From the NCBI RefSeq assembly GCF_004114935.1, contig NZ_CP022221.1, positions 7,647,001 to 7,711,000 of the forward strand: a stretch of 64,000 bases of DNA, read 5' to 3'. The notes beneath the pieces were generated by a model, which saw only the letters and a list, made by a program, of their open reading frames with translations, had not been told where the DNA came from and searched no databases. This DNA is from Bradyrhizobium zhanjiangense (lineage in GTDB: Bacteria; Pseudomonadota; Alphaproteobacteria; Rhizobiales; Xanthobacteraceae). Both the position numbers and the translations under genes were made by a program. Positions 9,281-18,072 of this stretch are shown here, in pieces. The first letter of the stretch is position 1. Every line of letters starts with the position of its first letter.

Positions 9281-10309
9281 TTACTTCGTCAGGCCCTTTG
9301 CTTCGAGCCACTTCTGGATCAGGCCTGCGACCTCGAGGTTGTTCTTGTCCATCATCACCATATGCGAATTGCCCTTGATGCCCGCCTGCGGGAGGTCGAC
9401 GACGTCGACGCTGCCGCCGGCCGCCTTGATGGCGTCCGCAAAGGCGATGCCGTTGGCACGGATCTTGGGCCAGCGCGAATCGCGCTCGATATAGTCGCCA
9501 TAGATGATGAGGGTCGGAATGTTCTTCAGCACATCCGCCTTGGCGGGATCGCCGATGCCGGCCGGCTCGATCGCAATCAGCGCCTTGACCTTGTCAGGCC
9601 GGGCTTGCGCGACTTTGAAGCCGAAGCTGCCGGCCTGGCTGTGGAATAGGATCACCGAGGGACCGACGCGATCGATCTCGGCGATATAGGCGGCGATGGC
9701 CGCATCATCAGTCGTGGTCCAGCGCGGGACGTTCTGCTTGACGAAATTGTCGTAGCCCTCGACCGGAAACTGGTTGCCCGGCAACAGCTTTCGCTTGGCG
9801 GGATCGGGATCGTAGGAGTTTGGCCCATCGCCGATGCGGAAACGCTCGAACGGATTGGCCGTGGTGAGGAAGACTGGCTCGCCCTTGAAGATATCGGGGT
9901 ATTGCGCCCAGCCTGCGCGCCCGCGCTCCACCGCGTCGGAATTATAGACCGCCCACCCCTTGCGCAGAAAATAATTCAGCCAGCCTTCGCGTCCGTCAGG
10001 CGTGGTCTCGTAGGTGACGCCGGTCAGCCCACCGCCATGCCACATCAGCAGCGGATAGGCCCCCTTCTCGTTTGCCGGCAGGAAGTATTGCACATACATC
10101 TGCTCGACCTGATAGGTGCCGTTGGGATCGACCTTGGCCGGCACGCCGCCGGGTGTGAACACGACCTCCCTCACCGGCTTGCCGGAGATTTCGACGAGAC
10201 GCCCACCGACATGGAACGAACCCATGTCGCGCAGGGTGATCGGCTCGGCGGCGCGAGCGTGGCCGACGATCAGCAAAGCCGTGATCAACGCAATGGCAAG
10301 GCGCGACAT
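9281..10309 (-). CDS. Exported alpha/beta hydrolase (esterase-like)
   Basis: The 342 residues begin with a Sec signal peptide (MSRLAIALITALLIVGHARA). The mature part has the alpha/beta-hydrolase layout: an oxyanion region LLMWHGGGLTG, a nucleophile elbow around FHSQAGSFG (Ser in H-S-Q-A-G rather than the classical G-x-S-x-G), and a C-terminal histidine candidate in GNSHMVMMD. It sits between tcuA and tcuB. A periplasmic esterase here could release a tricarboxylate from an ester before uptake, but that substrate is inferred from context only. Confidence 0.75.
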   Translation of the reverse strand: MSRLAIALITALLIVGHARAAEPITLRDMGSFHVGGRLVEISGKPVREVVFTPGGVPAKVDPNGTYQVEQMYVQYFLPANEKGAYPLLMWHGGGLTGVTYETTPDGREGWLNYFLRKGWAVYNSDAVERGRAGWAQYPDIFKGEPVFLTTANPFERFRIGDGPNSYDPDPAKRKLLPGNQFPVEGYDNFVKQNVPRWTTTDDAAIAAYIAEIDRVGPSVILFHSQAGSFGFKVAQARPDKVKALIAIEPAGIGDPAKADVLKNIPTLIIYGDYIERDSRWPKIRANGIAFADAIKAAGGSVDVVDLPQAGIKGNSHMVMMDKNNLEVAGLIQKWLEAKGLTK

Positions 10310-10336
10310 GGTGTCTCCTTAAGTCTTTTCTTCATT

Positions 10337-11728
10337 CTAGTTCTTCGCATGGCGTGCCGCTTCGCGCCCCGCGATCCGCCCGAACACGCTGCCGATGGTC
10401 ATGCCCATCCCGGCGGCATAGCCCTTGCCGAGCACGTTGCCGGCCATGATCTCGCCGGCTGCGAACATGTTGGCCGACGGCCTGCCGTCAGCCATCAGCA
10501 TGCGCGCCTCCTTGCTCACGCGCGTGCCGAGATAGGTGAAGGTAATGCCGGGCCGCACCGGATAGGCGAGATAAGGCGGCGTCTCGATCCGCCGCGCCCA
10601 ATGGGTCTTCGGCGGCGTGATGCCCTCGGTGCGACAGTCGTCCAGGATCGTGTGATCGAAGGTGCCGGGCCGCACCGCGGCGTTGAACTCGGTGACGGTC
10701 CTTTCTAGCGCCGCCGGATCGAGCTCCAGCTTGCCGGCAAGCTCCGCCACCGTCTGGCCGGCGATCGGCGGAAACAGCGTCGGCATGAAACTCGTGACCA
10801 CGGTCGAGTCGAAGATGATATAGGCGATCTGGTCGGACTGCGCCGCGACCAGCCGGCCCCAGATCGCGTAGCGCTTCGGCCAGATGTCCTCGCCTTCGTC
10901 ATAGAAGCGCTGCGCATGCTTGTTGACGACGATGCCGAACACGACGGAGTCGTGGCGGGTGATGATGCCGCCGTCGAATTTCGGCGCGCGGGCGTCGATC
11001 GCAACCGCATGGCACTGGGTGGGATCGCCGACCTCCTGCACGCCTTTGTCGAGCAGCATCTTCAGGATCGAGCCGCGATTATAGGGCGTACCGCGGATCA
11101 GGAAATTGTCGGCGGCCTCGCCCCAATATTGCTTGAGCCATTCGATGTTGGCCTCGAAGCCGCCGGCCGCCGCGACCAGCGAGGTCGCGCGGATCTCGGT
11201 CTCGCCGTTAATCGGCCGCTTGAGGCGCGCGGCGAGGAACATGCAGTCCTCGATCACGAGGTCGATGACTTCGGCATCGTATTCGACCTCGACGCCCAGC
11301 TGCTCGGCCGTGAGATAAAGCGCATTCAGCATCGCGCGGCCGCCGCCGAGAAAGAACGAGTTGGTGCGGCCGAGGCTCAGCGTGCCGCCGAGCGAGGGCT
11401 GCCAGCGCACGCCCTGCTCCACGATCCAGTTCAAAATGTCCTTGGACTCCCGGATCATGTGACGGGCGAGCACCTCGTCAGTCTGCCCGCCGGTGACGCG
11501 CAGCAGGTCCTCCCAGAACTCCTCCTCGGTGTAGGGGCCGGTCAGGATTTCCGTGGCGGCGTCATGGGCGCAGCGCATGTTGCGGGTGTGGCGGGTGTTG
11601 CCGCCGCGATAGAATTTTGGCGCGCCCTCGAGCACCAGCACCGACGCTCCAGCGCGCCGCGCCGCGATCGCCGCGCACAGCGCGGCATTGCCACCGCCGA
11701 TCACCAGCACATCGTACTTGCTGCCCAT
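10337..11728 (-). CDS. tcuA: FAD-dependent tricarballylate dehydrogenase
   Basis: TcuA oxidises tricarballylate to cis-aconitate in the cytoplasm. The protein (463 aa from the ATG at 11728) starts with a textbook Rossmann FAD motif, YDVLVIGGGNAALCAAIAA, followed by RGGNTRHTRNMRCAH. The active-site region of the fumarate-reductase/succinate-dehydrogenase flavoprotein family follows, and the chain ends with AAGEIMAGNVLGKGYAAG. An in-frame ATG at 11782 also exists, but the family normally begins just before the Rossmann strand. It leads the minus-strand unit with the hydrolase and tcuB, and is divergent from a GntR gene. Confidence 0.88.
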   Translation of the reverse strand: MGSKYDVLVIGGGNAALCAAIAARRAGASVLVLEGAPKFYRGGNTRHTRNMRCAHDAATEILTGPYTEEEFWEDLLRVTGGQTDEVLARHMIRESKDILNWIVEQGVRWQPSLGGTLSLGRTNSFFLGGGRAMLNALYLTAEQLGVEVEYDAEVIDLVIEDCMFLAARLKRPINGETEIRATSLVAAAGGFEANIEWLKQYWGEAADNFLIRGTPYNRGSILKMLLDKGVQEVGDPTQCHAVAIDARAPKFDGGIITRHDSVVFGIVVNKHAQRFYDEGEDIWPKRYAIWGRLVAAQSDQIAYIIFDSTVVTSFMPTLFPPIAGQTVAELAGKLELDPAALERTVTEFNAAVRPGTFDHTILDDCRTEGITPPKTHWARRIETPPYLAYPVRPGITFTYLGTRVSKEARMLMADGRPSANMFAAGEIMAGNVLGKGYAAGMGMTIGSVFGRIAGREAARHAKN

Positions 11729-11808
11729 ACCGTCTGCCCGCTGGCACGCGAGATTAGAGACATTCTGTCCGTCAGCGACCATGCCCAACCAGGGCGCCGT
11801 TGCGTACC

Positions 11809-11820
11809 TTTGTATACAAA
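11809..11820. promoter_or_regulatory. Operator-like palindrome between tcuA and gntR
   Basis: TTTGTATACAAA is a perfect 12-bp palindrome followed by the AT-rich TATATACATA. It sits in the 150-bp divergent gap, in otherwise GC-rich DNA, 58 bp before the GntR start. Operators of FCD-type GntR regulators often have the form TTGTATACAA. It is a good candidate site for the adjacent regulator, possibly covering both promoters. Confidence 0.65.
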
Positions 11821-11878
11821 TATATACATAGACGACGCAAGCTGCATTTCCGCATAGGCGGATGCGCATCGAGGAACA

Positions 11879-12562
11879 ATGGCCAGACGTCCAGCAAAGA
11901 CAGGCGGAACGATCTCGCGCGGCGGCGGTGTCGCGCTGGGCGAAGCGGTGTTCCGCTCGCTCTGCGAGGCGCTTCAGGCCGGGAGCTACCGCGCCGGCGA
12001 CCGCCTGCGCGAGGAAGAGGTCGCGCAGCGGCTGAAGGTCAGCCGCACCCCGGTTCGCGAAGCCTTGGGCCGGCTCGCGGCACGCGGCTTCGTCGAGCCG
12101 GCCGGCGGCCGCGGGCTGATCGTGCGCAGCCTCGACATATCCGAGGTGCTCGAGCTCTACGCCATGCGCGAGATCATGGAAGGCGCCGCCGCGCGCCTCG
12201 CCGCCGCACACGCCTCCGCCACGGAGATCGACGCACTCCGCGATATCGAGCAAGCCCTTGTCGAGGTATCGGAGAGCGACGCGGCCGAGATGGCGAGGCT
12301 CAATCGCGCCTTCCACGAAGCCATCTGCCGCGCCGCGCGCAACCGCTATCTCGACAACGCTTCGCGGGAATTGCAGGACTGGATCGCCCTGCTCGGCCCG
12401 ACCACCTTTACGGTGACCGGCCGTCCTTCAACCAGCCACGGCGAACATCGGGCCATCATCGACGCCATCGCCGCGCGCGACGGCGACAGGGCCGAGCAGC
12501 TTGCGCGTGCACACATCCGTGAAGCGCTGCGCTGCCGGCTGAAACTGCTGCAGAAGCAGTAG
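11879..12562 (+). CDS. GntR-family (FCD) regulator of the tcu genes
   Basis: The 227-residue protein has an N-terminal winged helix (GDRLREEEVAQRLKVSRTPVREALGRLAARGFVE) and an all-helical FCD effector domain. The metal/ligand histidines expected for that domain are visible in the FHEAICRAARN and HRAIIDAIAARD segments. Divergence from tcuA and the palindrome between them suggest that it represses the tricarballylate operon and itself, released by tricarballylate or a related acid. In Salmonella this role belongs to the LysR-type TcuR, so the regulator type differs here. Confidence 0.85.
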   Translation: MARRPAKTGGTISRGGGVALGEAVFRSLCEALQAGSYRAGDRLREEEVAQRLKVSRTPVREALGRLAARGFVEPAGGRGLIVRSLDISEVLELYAMREIMEGAAARLAAAHASATEIDALRDIEQALVEVSESDAAEMARLNRAFHEAICRAARNRYLDNASRELQDWIALLGPTTFTVTGRPSTSHGEHRAIIDAIAARDGDRAEQLARAHIREALRCRLKLLQKQ

Positions 12563-12568
12563 CGCGGA

Positions 12569-13660
12569 TCACGCCTCGAAGACGCGCGTCAGCAGCCAGT
12601 AGCCGCCGAGCAGGCTGATTGCCGCGGAGACCGCATAGACCAGCCTAGCAGCCCGCACTGGCTTCGTCCGGTCGGCTGCAAACAGCCGATCGACCAGGCC
12701 AAGCAGCGGCAGCACGATCGAAACGATCGCGACCTGCCCGATCTCGACGCCAATGTTGAAGGCGGCGAGCGCCGGCACCACCGCGTTCGGCGGCAGGCCG
12801 ATCTCCTGAAGCGCACCGGCGAAACCAAAGCCGTGGATCAGCCCGAACAGAAAGGTCACGCGCCAGCGCTTGTCGATGTCGCGCGAAAAGAAATTCTCCA
12901 CGGCAACGAACAGGATCGAGGCGGCGATCGCCGGCTCCACGATCCGGTTCGGAATGACAAGGACGTCCAGCGCGGCCAGGGACAGCGTGAGCGAATGGGC
13001 AATGGTGAAGGCGGTGACGATCTTGATGATGGGAATAAGCCGGCGTGCCCACAGCACGACGGCGATCAGGAAGGCGATGTGATCGTAGCCGAGAAAAATG
13101 TGCTCGATGCCGGTGAGGAGATAGCGTTGCATCGTCGACCACAGCGGCGGTGCGGGGGCGGACAGCGTGACCGTCGTGTTGCCAGAATCGAGCAGCGCCT
13201 GCGCCTCGGTCCCATTCTGCGCGACCAGCACCACCTGACGCGCGGTGGGATCCCTCTCGGTCAGCACGGTGGAGCGATAGACGATGTCACCGGCCACGGC
13301 GGCACAATCGAAACTGTTGCGATAGATGATGCCGTCGCCGTCCGCCAGGATCGCGGCAGTCCCGGCCGAGCACGCCGTGCCGTCGGCGCCGGTTACCGCG
13401 AGATGTGATCGCAGATAGGTCAGGATCGAGGCCGCGGCCATTTCGACCGCGGCCGGATCGACCGCATCTTGCTTCGCGTCATAGACCTTCGTGCCGACAA
13501 GCCGGTCGACGTCGCTACCCTTGAGTGCCGCCTCGATGGTCACGGCGCGAGCGGCGGTCAGTGCCACACGTGCGGTCGACAGATTGACCTGGTGTGCCCA
13601 TGCCGGCATGCCGATGCCGAGCAGAATCATGCCGAGCAGCGCCAGGCACGGTCGCATCAT
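12569..13660 (-). CDS. HupE/UreJ-like membrane protein
   Basis: The 363-residue product has a signal peptide (ending PAWAHQ), an extracytoplasmic N-terminal domain of about 160 residues, and then a HupE/UreJ_2-type membrane domain with GIEHIFLGYDHIAFLIAV and FGLIHGFGFAG. The family is linked to nickel or other metal supply but is poorly characterised. The ATGATG start overlaps the stop of the DUF4340 gene, so it is the last gene of the ABC operon. It converges with the GntR gene with only 6 bp between stops. Confidence 0.8.
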   Translation of the reverse strand: MMRPCLALLGMILLGIGMPAWAHQVNLSTARVALTAARAVTIEAALKGSDVDRLVGTKVYDAKQDAVDPAAVEMAAASILTYLRSHLAVTGADGTACSAGTAAILADGDGIIYRNSFDCAAVAGDIVYRSTVLTERDPTARQVVLVAQNGTEAQALLDSGNTTVTLSAPAPPLWSTMQRYLLTGIEHIFLGYDHIAFLIAVVLWARRLIPIIKIVTAFTIAHSLTLSLAALDVLVIPNRIVEPAIAASILFVAVENFFSRDIDKRWRVTFLFGLIHGFGFAGALQEIGLPPNAVVPALAAFNIGVEIGQVAIVSIVLPLLGLVDRLFAADRTKPVRAARLVYAVSAAISLLGGYWLLTRVFEA

Positions 13661-14691
13661 GATCCGGCTCCAACCGCGCGCAGCAGCTCCGTCAAGCGGC
13701 GCATCTCGAACTCGGCCACCGTGACCACGGCTCCCTCGGGCGCGAGCCGTACGTAACGATCGAGACTGTCGGCGGAGGCGCCGAATTCGAGCCTTGCGAG
13801 CGGCACCGGCGCGTCGCGCGCGAAGACCAGAACGATCAGGCTCGGCAGATTGAGGCCGTAGCGCGCCAATTGCGACGGATCGGCAGCGCCAATCCGCGTC
13901 TCGACCGCAGCGGCATCGAACGCACGCAGCGCTGCATCGATAATGCGGGCCTGCTCGGAATCGGCGACATGGACGACATTACCGGCGGCATGGTTGTGCT
14001 GACCGAGATGGCGGAACCAATTGCCGCCGGCATCGCGCTCGAAACGGGTGAGCTTGCCGGCGAAGACGATCTCGAGCGCCCAGACCTGCGCCATCGATAC
14101 CGGCAGCAACAGGCTCTTGCCGCGGCTCGCCGCATCGGCGCCGGCCGGACCGCGCAGCCGGCGCGTCATGTCGAAGGTGACGCGCCACTCCTCGCCGACA
14201 TGGCGCGGCATCAGGTATACGGCGGGGCGACCGCTGACCCGGACATAGTGCGACGTGTTCGCCGGATTGAGCGCGCCCACATTCACCGACGTCGCCGTAC
14301 CGTCGACGGCCTCGATGACCGCGACGGTTGCGGGTGGGTCCAGACCGAAGCCCGCGAAGCTTGCCGGGCTGAGCTCGCCGGCTTGGATTTCGCGCGCCGG
14401 CTCGCTCACCGTGGCGAGCCGCAGCGCCGTCTCGAGATGCGTCCTGAGCTCAGCCGGCATGGTGCCATCCAGCCCCTCGATCGCCCATGCGCCTTCCCTG
14501 CGAAGCAAGACGACGCTGTCACCATCCGAACGGATCTCCACTCTCCGAACGTCAGCCGGCGTGAGAGCCAGGAGGCCCTTGGGTGCGAATGCGACCTTGC
14601 TGCGCAGCGCCGGCCACTCTCCACTGAGGACCAGCAGCCCGAGGAGCGCCACCAGCACCACAGCCAGGAGCGGCATCAGCCATCGGGGCAT
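13657..14691 (-). CDS. DUF4340-domain membrane-anchored protein
   Basis: One N-terminal membrane helix (MPRWLMPLLAVVLVALLGLLVL) precedes about 300 extracytoplasmic residues with the repeated WAL/FARD-type strands seen in DUF4340 proteins. These proteins are commonly found behind GldG-like genes. The ATG at 14691 has GGAGG four bases upstream. A GTG at 14718 overlapping the preceding stop (GTGA) is an alternative coupled start. The role is unknown. The protein probably works with the ABC exporter encoded just upstream. Confidence 0.75.
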   Translation of the reverse strand: MPRWLMPLLAVVLVALLGLLVLSGEWPALRSKVAFAPKGLLALTPADVRRVEIRSDGDSVVLLRREGAWAIEGLDGTMPAELRTHLETALRLATVSEPAREIQAGELSPASFAGFGLDPPATVAVIEAVDGTATSVNVGALNPANTSHYVRVSGRPAVYLMPRHVGEEWRVTFDMTRRLRGPAGADAASRGKSLLLPVSMAQVWALEIVFAGKLTRFERDAGGNWFRHLGQHNHAAGNVVHVADSEQARIIDAALRAFDAAAVETRIGAADPSQLARYGLNLPSLIVLVFARDAPVPLARLEFGASADSLDRYVRLAPEGAVVTVAEFEMRRLTELLRAVGAGS

Positions 14692-14714
14692 CCCGCCTCC
14701 GGCCGCCCCGGCCC

Positions 14715-16319
14715 TCACCGCCGCCTCCACCACATCGCAACACCGAACAAGGCCGTGCTCAGCGGCAACAGGACTTCCAGCACAATGAAGGTGTCGCGCA
14801 TCTGGCTGCTGGTCAACACGATCTCCGGTAGCTTGAAGGTCTGCGGTGCGACACTTGGCGAGTTATCATCCTCGGCGAGCCAGCGTAGCGTTGCGAGCGA
14901 CAGCTCGCCGTTGGAGACATAGGGGAAATATTCGTTGCTCGCGAACTTGCTGGTCCCGGCTATGACCATGCGGAAGCGCTTGTCTAGCGCGCCGCCCGGC
15001 CAGGTCCCCTCGAGAGCAACCGCGAGCGGCTGGGCATTGCGGGGCCGTGTTGCCGCCCCATCGCTCGCAGCGGCGACATTCCTAGGCGAACGCAGGTAGC
15101 TGTCCTGGCTGCTGGCCGCGAGCACGATCGTGCTTACGCCGCTTGGCGGCTGCGTCACCGCGAGCGGCCGGACTTGCGGAAACACGGTCAACGCCAGGCG
15201 CCGGGTGATCGGATGCGGCGGATAATAGGGGACCGCGACCTTGTCCGCGTCGGTGCGGAAATGGTTGAGGGGGTCGATCACGATCGCCGCCTCGGTCGAC
15301 AAGCCAACAGGCCTCAGCAGCAGACGCTCGAAATCGCCGTTGACCTCCGACAGCGGATCAATCAGCAGCAGAAGCCGGCCCCCTCCTCTGACATAGTCGC
15401 CAAGCAGCGCCGCCTCGTCAGCGGAAAAGGCGGTGCGTGGGCCGACATCGGCCACGACCGAGCAGTCCGACGGGATGCTGGAGGTAGTCGCCGTGACGAG
15501 CTCGCGCATCTCGAAACCGATCTGGTTCAACGCGAGCTGGAGACGGTCGAGCGCTTCCGGCGCCGCCTCCAGCACGTCGCCGGCGCCGGGCGTCTCGTGC
15601 CCCTTCAGCGTCTCGACATGGCTGAAATGGAAATGCGAAGGCAGCGGCCGAAACGTCTCGCCGTGACCGGTGACGAAGCACACAGTCTCCACCCGCTTGC
15701 GCAGCACCCGCAGCGCCGCATAGCCGATGCGAGCGGGATCAATGACGTTCTCGACCAGGACCTTGCGATCCTCGGCCTGGAGCACCGCCGTGTTGTAGGC
15801 GCGAACGCCGAGATCGCGGGCAAGGCCTGGCTCCTTGTCGAGATCGATGGCGCGGAACGCGAACAGCGCATGATTGCGCGCCGCGGTCTGAACCAGTTCC
15901 TTGACGTTGACTGCATTTGCATCGCCGGCATTGTAGAAATAGGTCAGGGACAGCGGCACGCGCAATTGCGCGATCACGTCGGTGAGCTGCTGCGGCGGCG
16001 TGTTGCGCCCTTCGCGGCTGACGTCGAAGTGCAAATCATGACGATAGAGCGCAACGTTGGCGCCGATCACGACGGCGATGGCGGCAAGGACGATCGACGT
16101 GTTCGCGAGCCAGGCCGAACCGCCGCTGCGCAACGGCAGCCTGATCGCGACGATGAACAGTGCGAGCAAGGTGAGACCGCAGGCCATGAACAGCAAGGTG
16201 TTCGTGGCCGACTCGCCAAGTCCGGCAAAGCCGAGTGCGCCGCAGATGATCGCTCCGGCCGCCAGGACGAGCAGCGCGACGTTCGATCTGGCGGGGCCGG
16301 TCATTCGGTTGCCTCTCAC
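14715..16319 (-). CDS. GldG-like ABC transporter auxiliary protein
   Basis: The 534-residue protein has several N-terminal membrane helices, a large extracytoplasmic domain, and a final membrane helix (VLEVLLPLSTALFGVAMWW). It contains the hallmark glycine-rich stretch YVRGGGRLLLLIDPL of the ABC_transp_aux (GldG/PF09822) family. The start GTG overlaps the permease stop (GTGA). In gliding bacteria GldA-GldF-GldG form an ABC complex. In non-gliding proteobacteria the same set is widespread and its substrate is unknown. Confidence 0.8.
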   Translation of the reverse strand: MRGNRMTGPARSNVALLVLAAGAIICGALGFAGLGESATNTLLFMACGLTLLALFIVAIRLPLRSGGSAWLANTSIVLAAIAVVIGANVALYRHDLHFDVSREGRNTPPQQLTDVIAQLRVPLSLTYFYNAGDANAVNVKELVQTAARNHALFAFRAIDLDKEPGLARDLGVRAYNTAVLQAEDRKVLVENVIDPARIGYAALRVLRKRVETVCFVTGHGETFRPLPSHFHFSHVETLKGHETPGAGDVLEAAPEALDRLQLALNQIGFEMRELVTATTSSIPSDCSVVADVGPRTAFSADEAALLGDYVRGGGRLLLLIDPLSEVNGDFERLLLRPVGLSTEAAIVIDPLNHFRTDADKVAVPYYPPHPITRRLALTVFPQVRPLAVTQPPSGVSTIVLAASSQDSYLRSPRNVAAASDGAATRPRNAQPLAVALEGTWPGGALDKRFRMVIAGTSKFASNEYFPYVSNGELSLATLRWLAEDDNSPSVAPQTFKLPEIVLTSSQMRDTFIVLEVLLPLSTALFGVAMWWRRR

Positions 16320-17017
16320 CGCCGCGCCAACGCGCGGACCGTCAACAGCAGCATCAGCAGCGTGACGCTGAGGAAGAAGCCCACGTCGGACAGGTAGATC
16401 GAGCCGACGGCAAAGGGACGGAAATGGACCGAGAGCGACAGGTTCACCACCAGCGTGTCGAACGGGCTCGGCAGCAGCCAGCCGAAATTGTCGATGATCC
16501 AGAGCAGGAGGAACACGCTGAGCGAGATCAGCGCCGCGATCACCTGGTTGGCCGTCAACGCCGAGGCCAACAGCCCCGCGCCGACCAGCGCCGAGCCGAA
16601 CAGCAAGAGGCCGAAATAGCCGCTGTAGATCGGGCCGAAATCCGGATCGCCGAACCAGGCGAGCGCGGCCGCATAGGCCCCCGACAGCACAAGCATGACC
16701 ACGATCAGGCTCATCGCGGCGAGAAATTTCGCAAGCACGATGGCGACCTCGGAGACAGGTGCGGTCAGCAGCACCTCCAGCGTCTTGAGCTTCCGCTCCT
16801 CCGCGAACAGGCGCATGGTGATCAGCGGCGCGGTCAGCATGAACAGCACGAACATCTGGAAAAAGACGTGCACCATGCTCGGCTGATGGCTGAGGAACAG
16901 CGTCAGCGTGAAGCTATAGCCCATGATCAGCAGGAACACGGTCATCAGCACGTAGGCGATCGGCGAAGAGAACAGCGCTGTCGCTTCCTTGCCCAGCAGC
17001 ACGGCAAAGCTTCTCAT
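16316..17017 (-). CDS. ABC-2 type permease (GldF-like)
   Basis: A 233-residue membrane protein with six predicted helices. It begins MRSFAVLLGKEATALFSSPIAYVLMTVFLLIMGYSF and includes the conserved LITMRLFAEERKLKTLEVLLTAPVSE loop of ABC-2/NosY-type permeases. Its ATG overlaps the ATPase stop as ATGA, and its stop overlaps the next start, indicating translational coupling and a fixed complex with the flanking products. Confidence 0.85.
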   Translation of the reverse strand: MRSFAVLLGKEATALFSSPIAYVLMTVFLLIMGYSFTLTLFLSHQPSMVHVFFQMFVLFMLTAPLITMRLFAEERKLKTLEVLLTAPVSEVAIVLAKFLAAMSLIVVMLVLSGAYAAALAWFGDPDFGPIYSGYFGLLLFGSALVGAGLLASALTANQVIAALISLSVFLLLWIIDNFGWLLPSPFDTLVVNLSLSVHFRPFAVGSIYLSDVGFFLSVTLLMLLLTVRALARR

Positions 17018-17961
17018 GCGGCCGCCTCCGGCTGGCGGGTGAGGTCGAGAAACACCCGCTCGAGGTCGGGCCGCAGCTCGGTCAGCTCACGCACCGCAAT
17101 TTGCGCGCCGACCAGCGCGGACAGGAGGTCGGCGGCAAGTGCGGGACGCCGATCCGCCGCAACGACAAAGCGCCCACCTTCATCGGCAGCGGCGACGATG
17201 TCGCGCACGCCGGCGACAGCATCAGCCGCAGCGCGAATGGATTCGAGCGACGCATCCGCCGACAAGCGAAACCGGAGATCGGGCGCAGCATCCTTCAATG
17301 CATCGGATGTCAGCAGCACGCCATCGAGCAGGATCATCACCCGCGAAGCAATCTTCTCGATCTCGGGCAGGATGTGCGAGGCCATGAGCACGGTGTGCCG
17401 TCCGGCCAGCGACTGGATCAGGTCGCGTACGGCGATCACCTGATGCGGATCGAGCCCGCTGGTCGGCTCGTCCAGCACCAGAACGTCTGGATTGCCCAAG
17501 AGTGCTTGCGCGATCGAGACACGCTGGCGGAAGCCGCGCGATAATTTGCCGGCTGTCAGCTTCATGACGCGCACAAGGTCGAGCCGCTCGGCCGCCTCGT
17601 CGACCGCGGCCCTTGCCTTCGCCCCGTGCAGGCCCTTGAGCCCCGCCATAAAATGCAGGAATTCGCCGACCCGCATGTGGTCGTAGAGCGGCGCATCTTC
17701 CGGCACGTAGCTGATGGCGCGGCGCACACCGATGGAATCCTCAACCACGTCGTGGCCGGCGACCGCAATGCGCCCGCTCGTCGGAACCAGATAGCCCGTA
17801 AGCATGCGGAAGATCGTGCTCTTGCCGGATCCGTTCGGCCCGAGCAGTCCGACGATCTCGCCCGGCGCGATGGAAAACGAGACGTCGGCGACAGCGCGCC
17901 GCGGCCCGTACCATTTTGTCACGCGCTCGGCGACAACGACCGGGGAGACAGCCGGAAGCAT
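17014..17961 (-). CDS. ABC transporter ATP-binding protein (GldA-like)
   Basis: All nucleotide-binding motifs are present: Walker A (GLLGPNGSGKST), the signature LSRGFRQRVSIAQALLG, and Walker B (VLVLDEPTSGLDP). A C-terminal extension of about 80 residues is typical of ABC-2 ATPases. The start is either the ATG at 17961 (315 aa) or a GTG five codons upstream, and neither has an ideal Shine-Dalgarno. This is the first gene of the five-gene overlapping operon that ends with the HupE-like gene. Confidence 0.87.
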   Translation of the reverse strand: MLPAVSPVVVAERVTKWYGPRRAVADVSFSIAPGEIVGLLGPNGSGKSTIFRMLTGYLVPTSGRIAVAGHDVVEDSIGVRRAISYVPEDAPLYDHMRVGEFLHFMAGLKGLHGAKARAAVDEAAERLDLVRVMKLTAGKLSRGFRQRVSIAQALLGNPDVLVLDEPTSGLDPHQVIAVRDLIQSLAGRHTVLMASHILPEIEKIASRVMILLDGVLLTSDALKDAAPDLRFRLSADASLESIRAAADAVAGVRDIVAAADEGGRFVVAADRRPALAADLLSALVGAQIAVRELTELRPDLERVFLDLTRQPEAAA

Positions 17962-18012
17962 GAAGACTTTAGACACCCCTCTGGCAGGTACTCCCTCGGA
18001 GCACCGAACGGA

Positions 18013-18036
18013 ATCCCGGGCACAGGGACCCGGGAT
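18013..18036 (-). terminator. Hairpin behind the metallo-hydrolase gene
   Basis: Perfect 8-bp arms (ATCCCGGG / CCCGGGAT) enclose an 8-base loop, 37 bp beyond the stop of the minus-strand lactonase-like gene and before the ABC operon. There is no long T run, so termination strength is uncertain. It could equally be a dispersed repeat. Confidence 0.45.
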
Positions 18037-18072
18037 AACGACTTGCGCGAGATGACCCGATGTCGCGACCGA

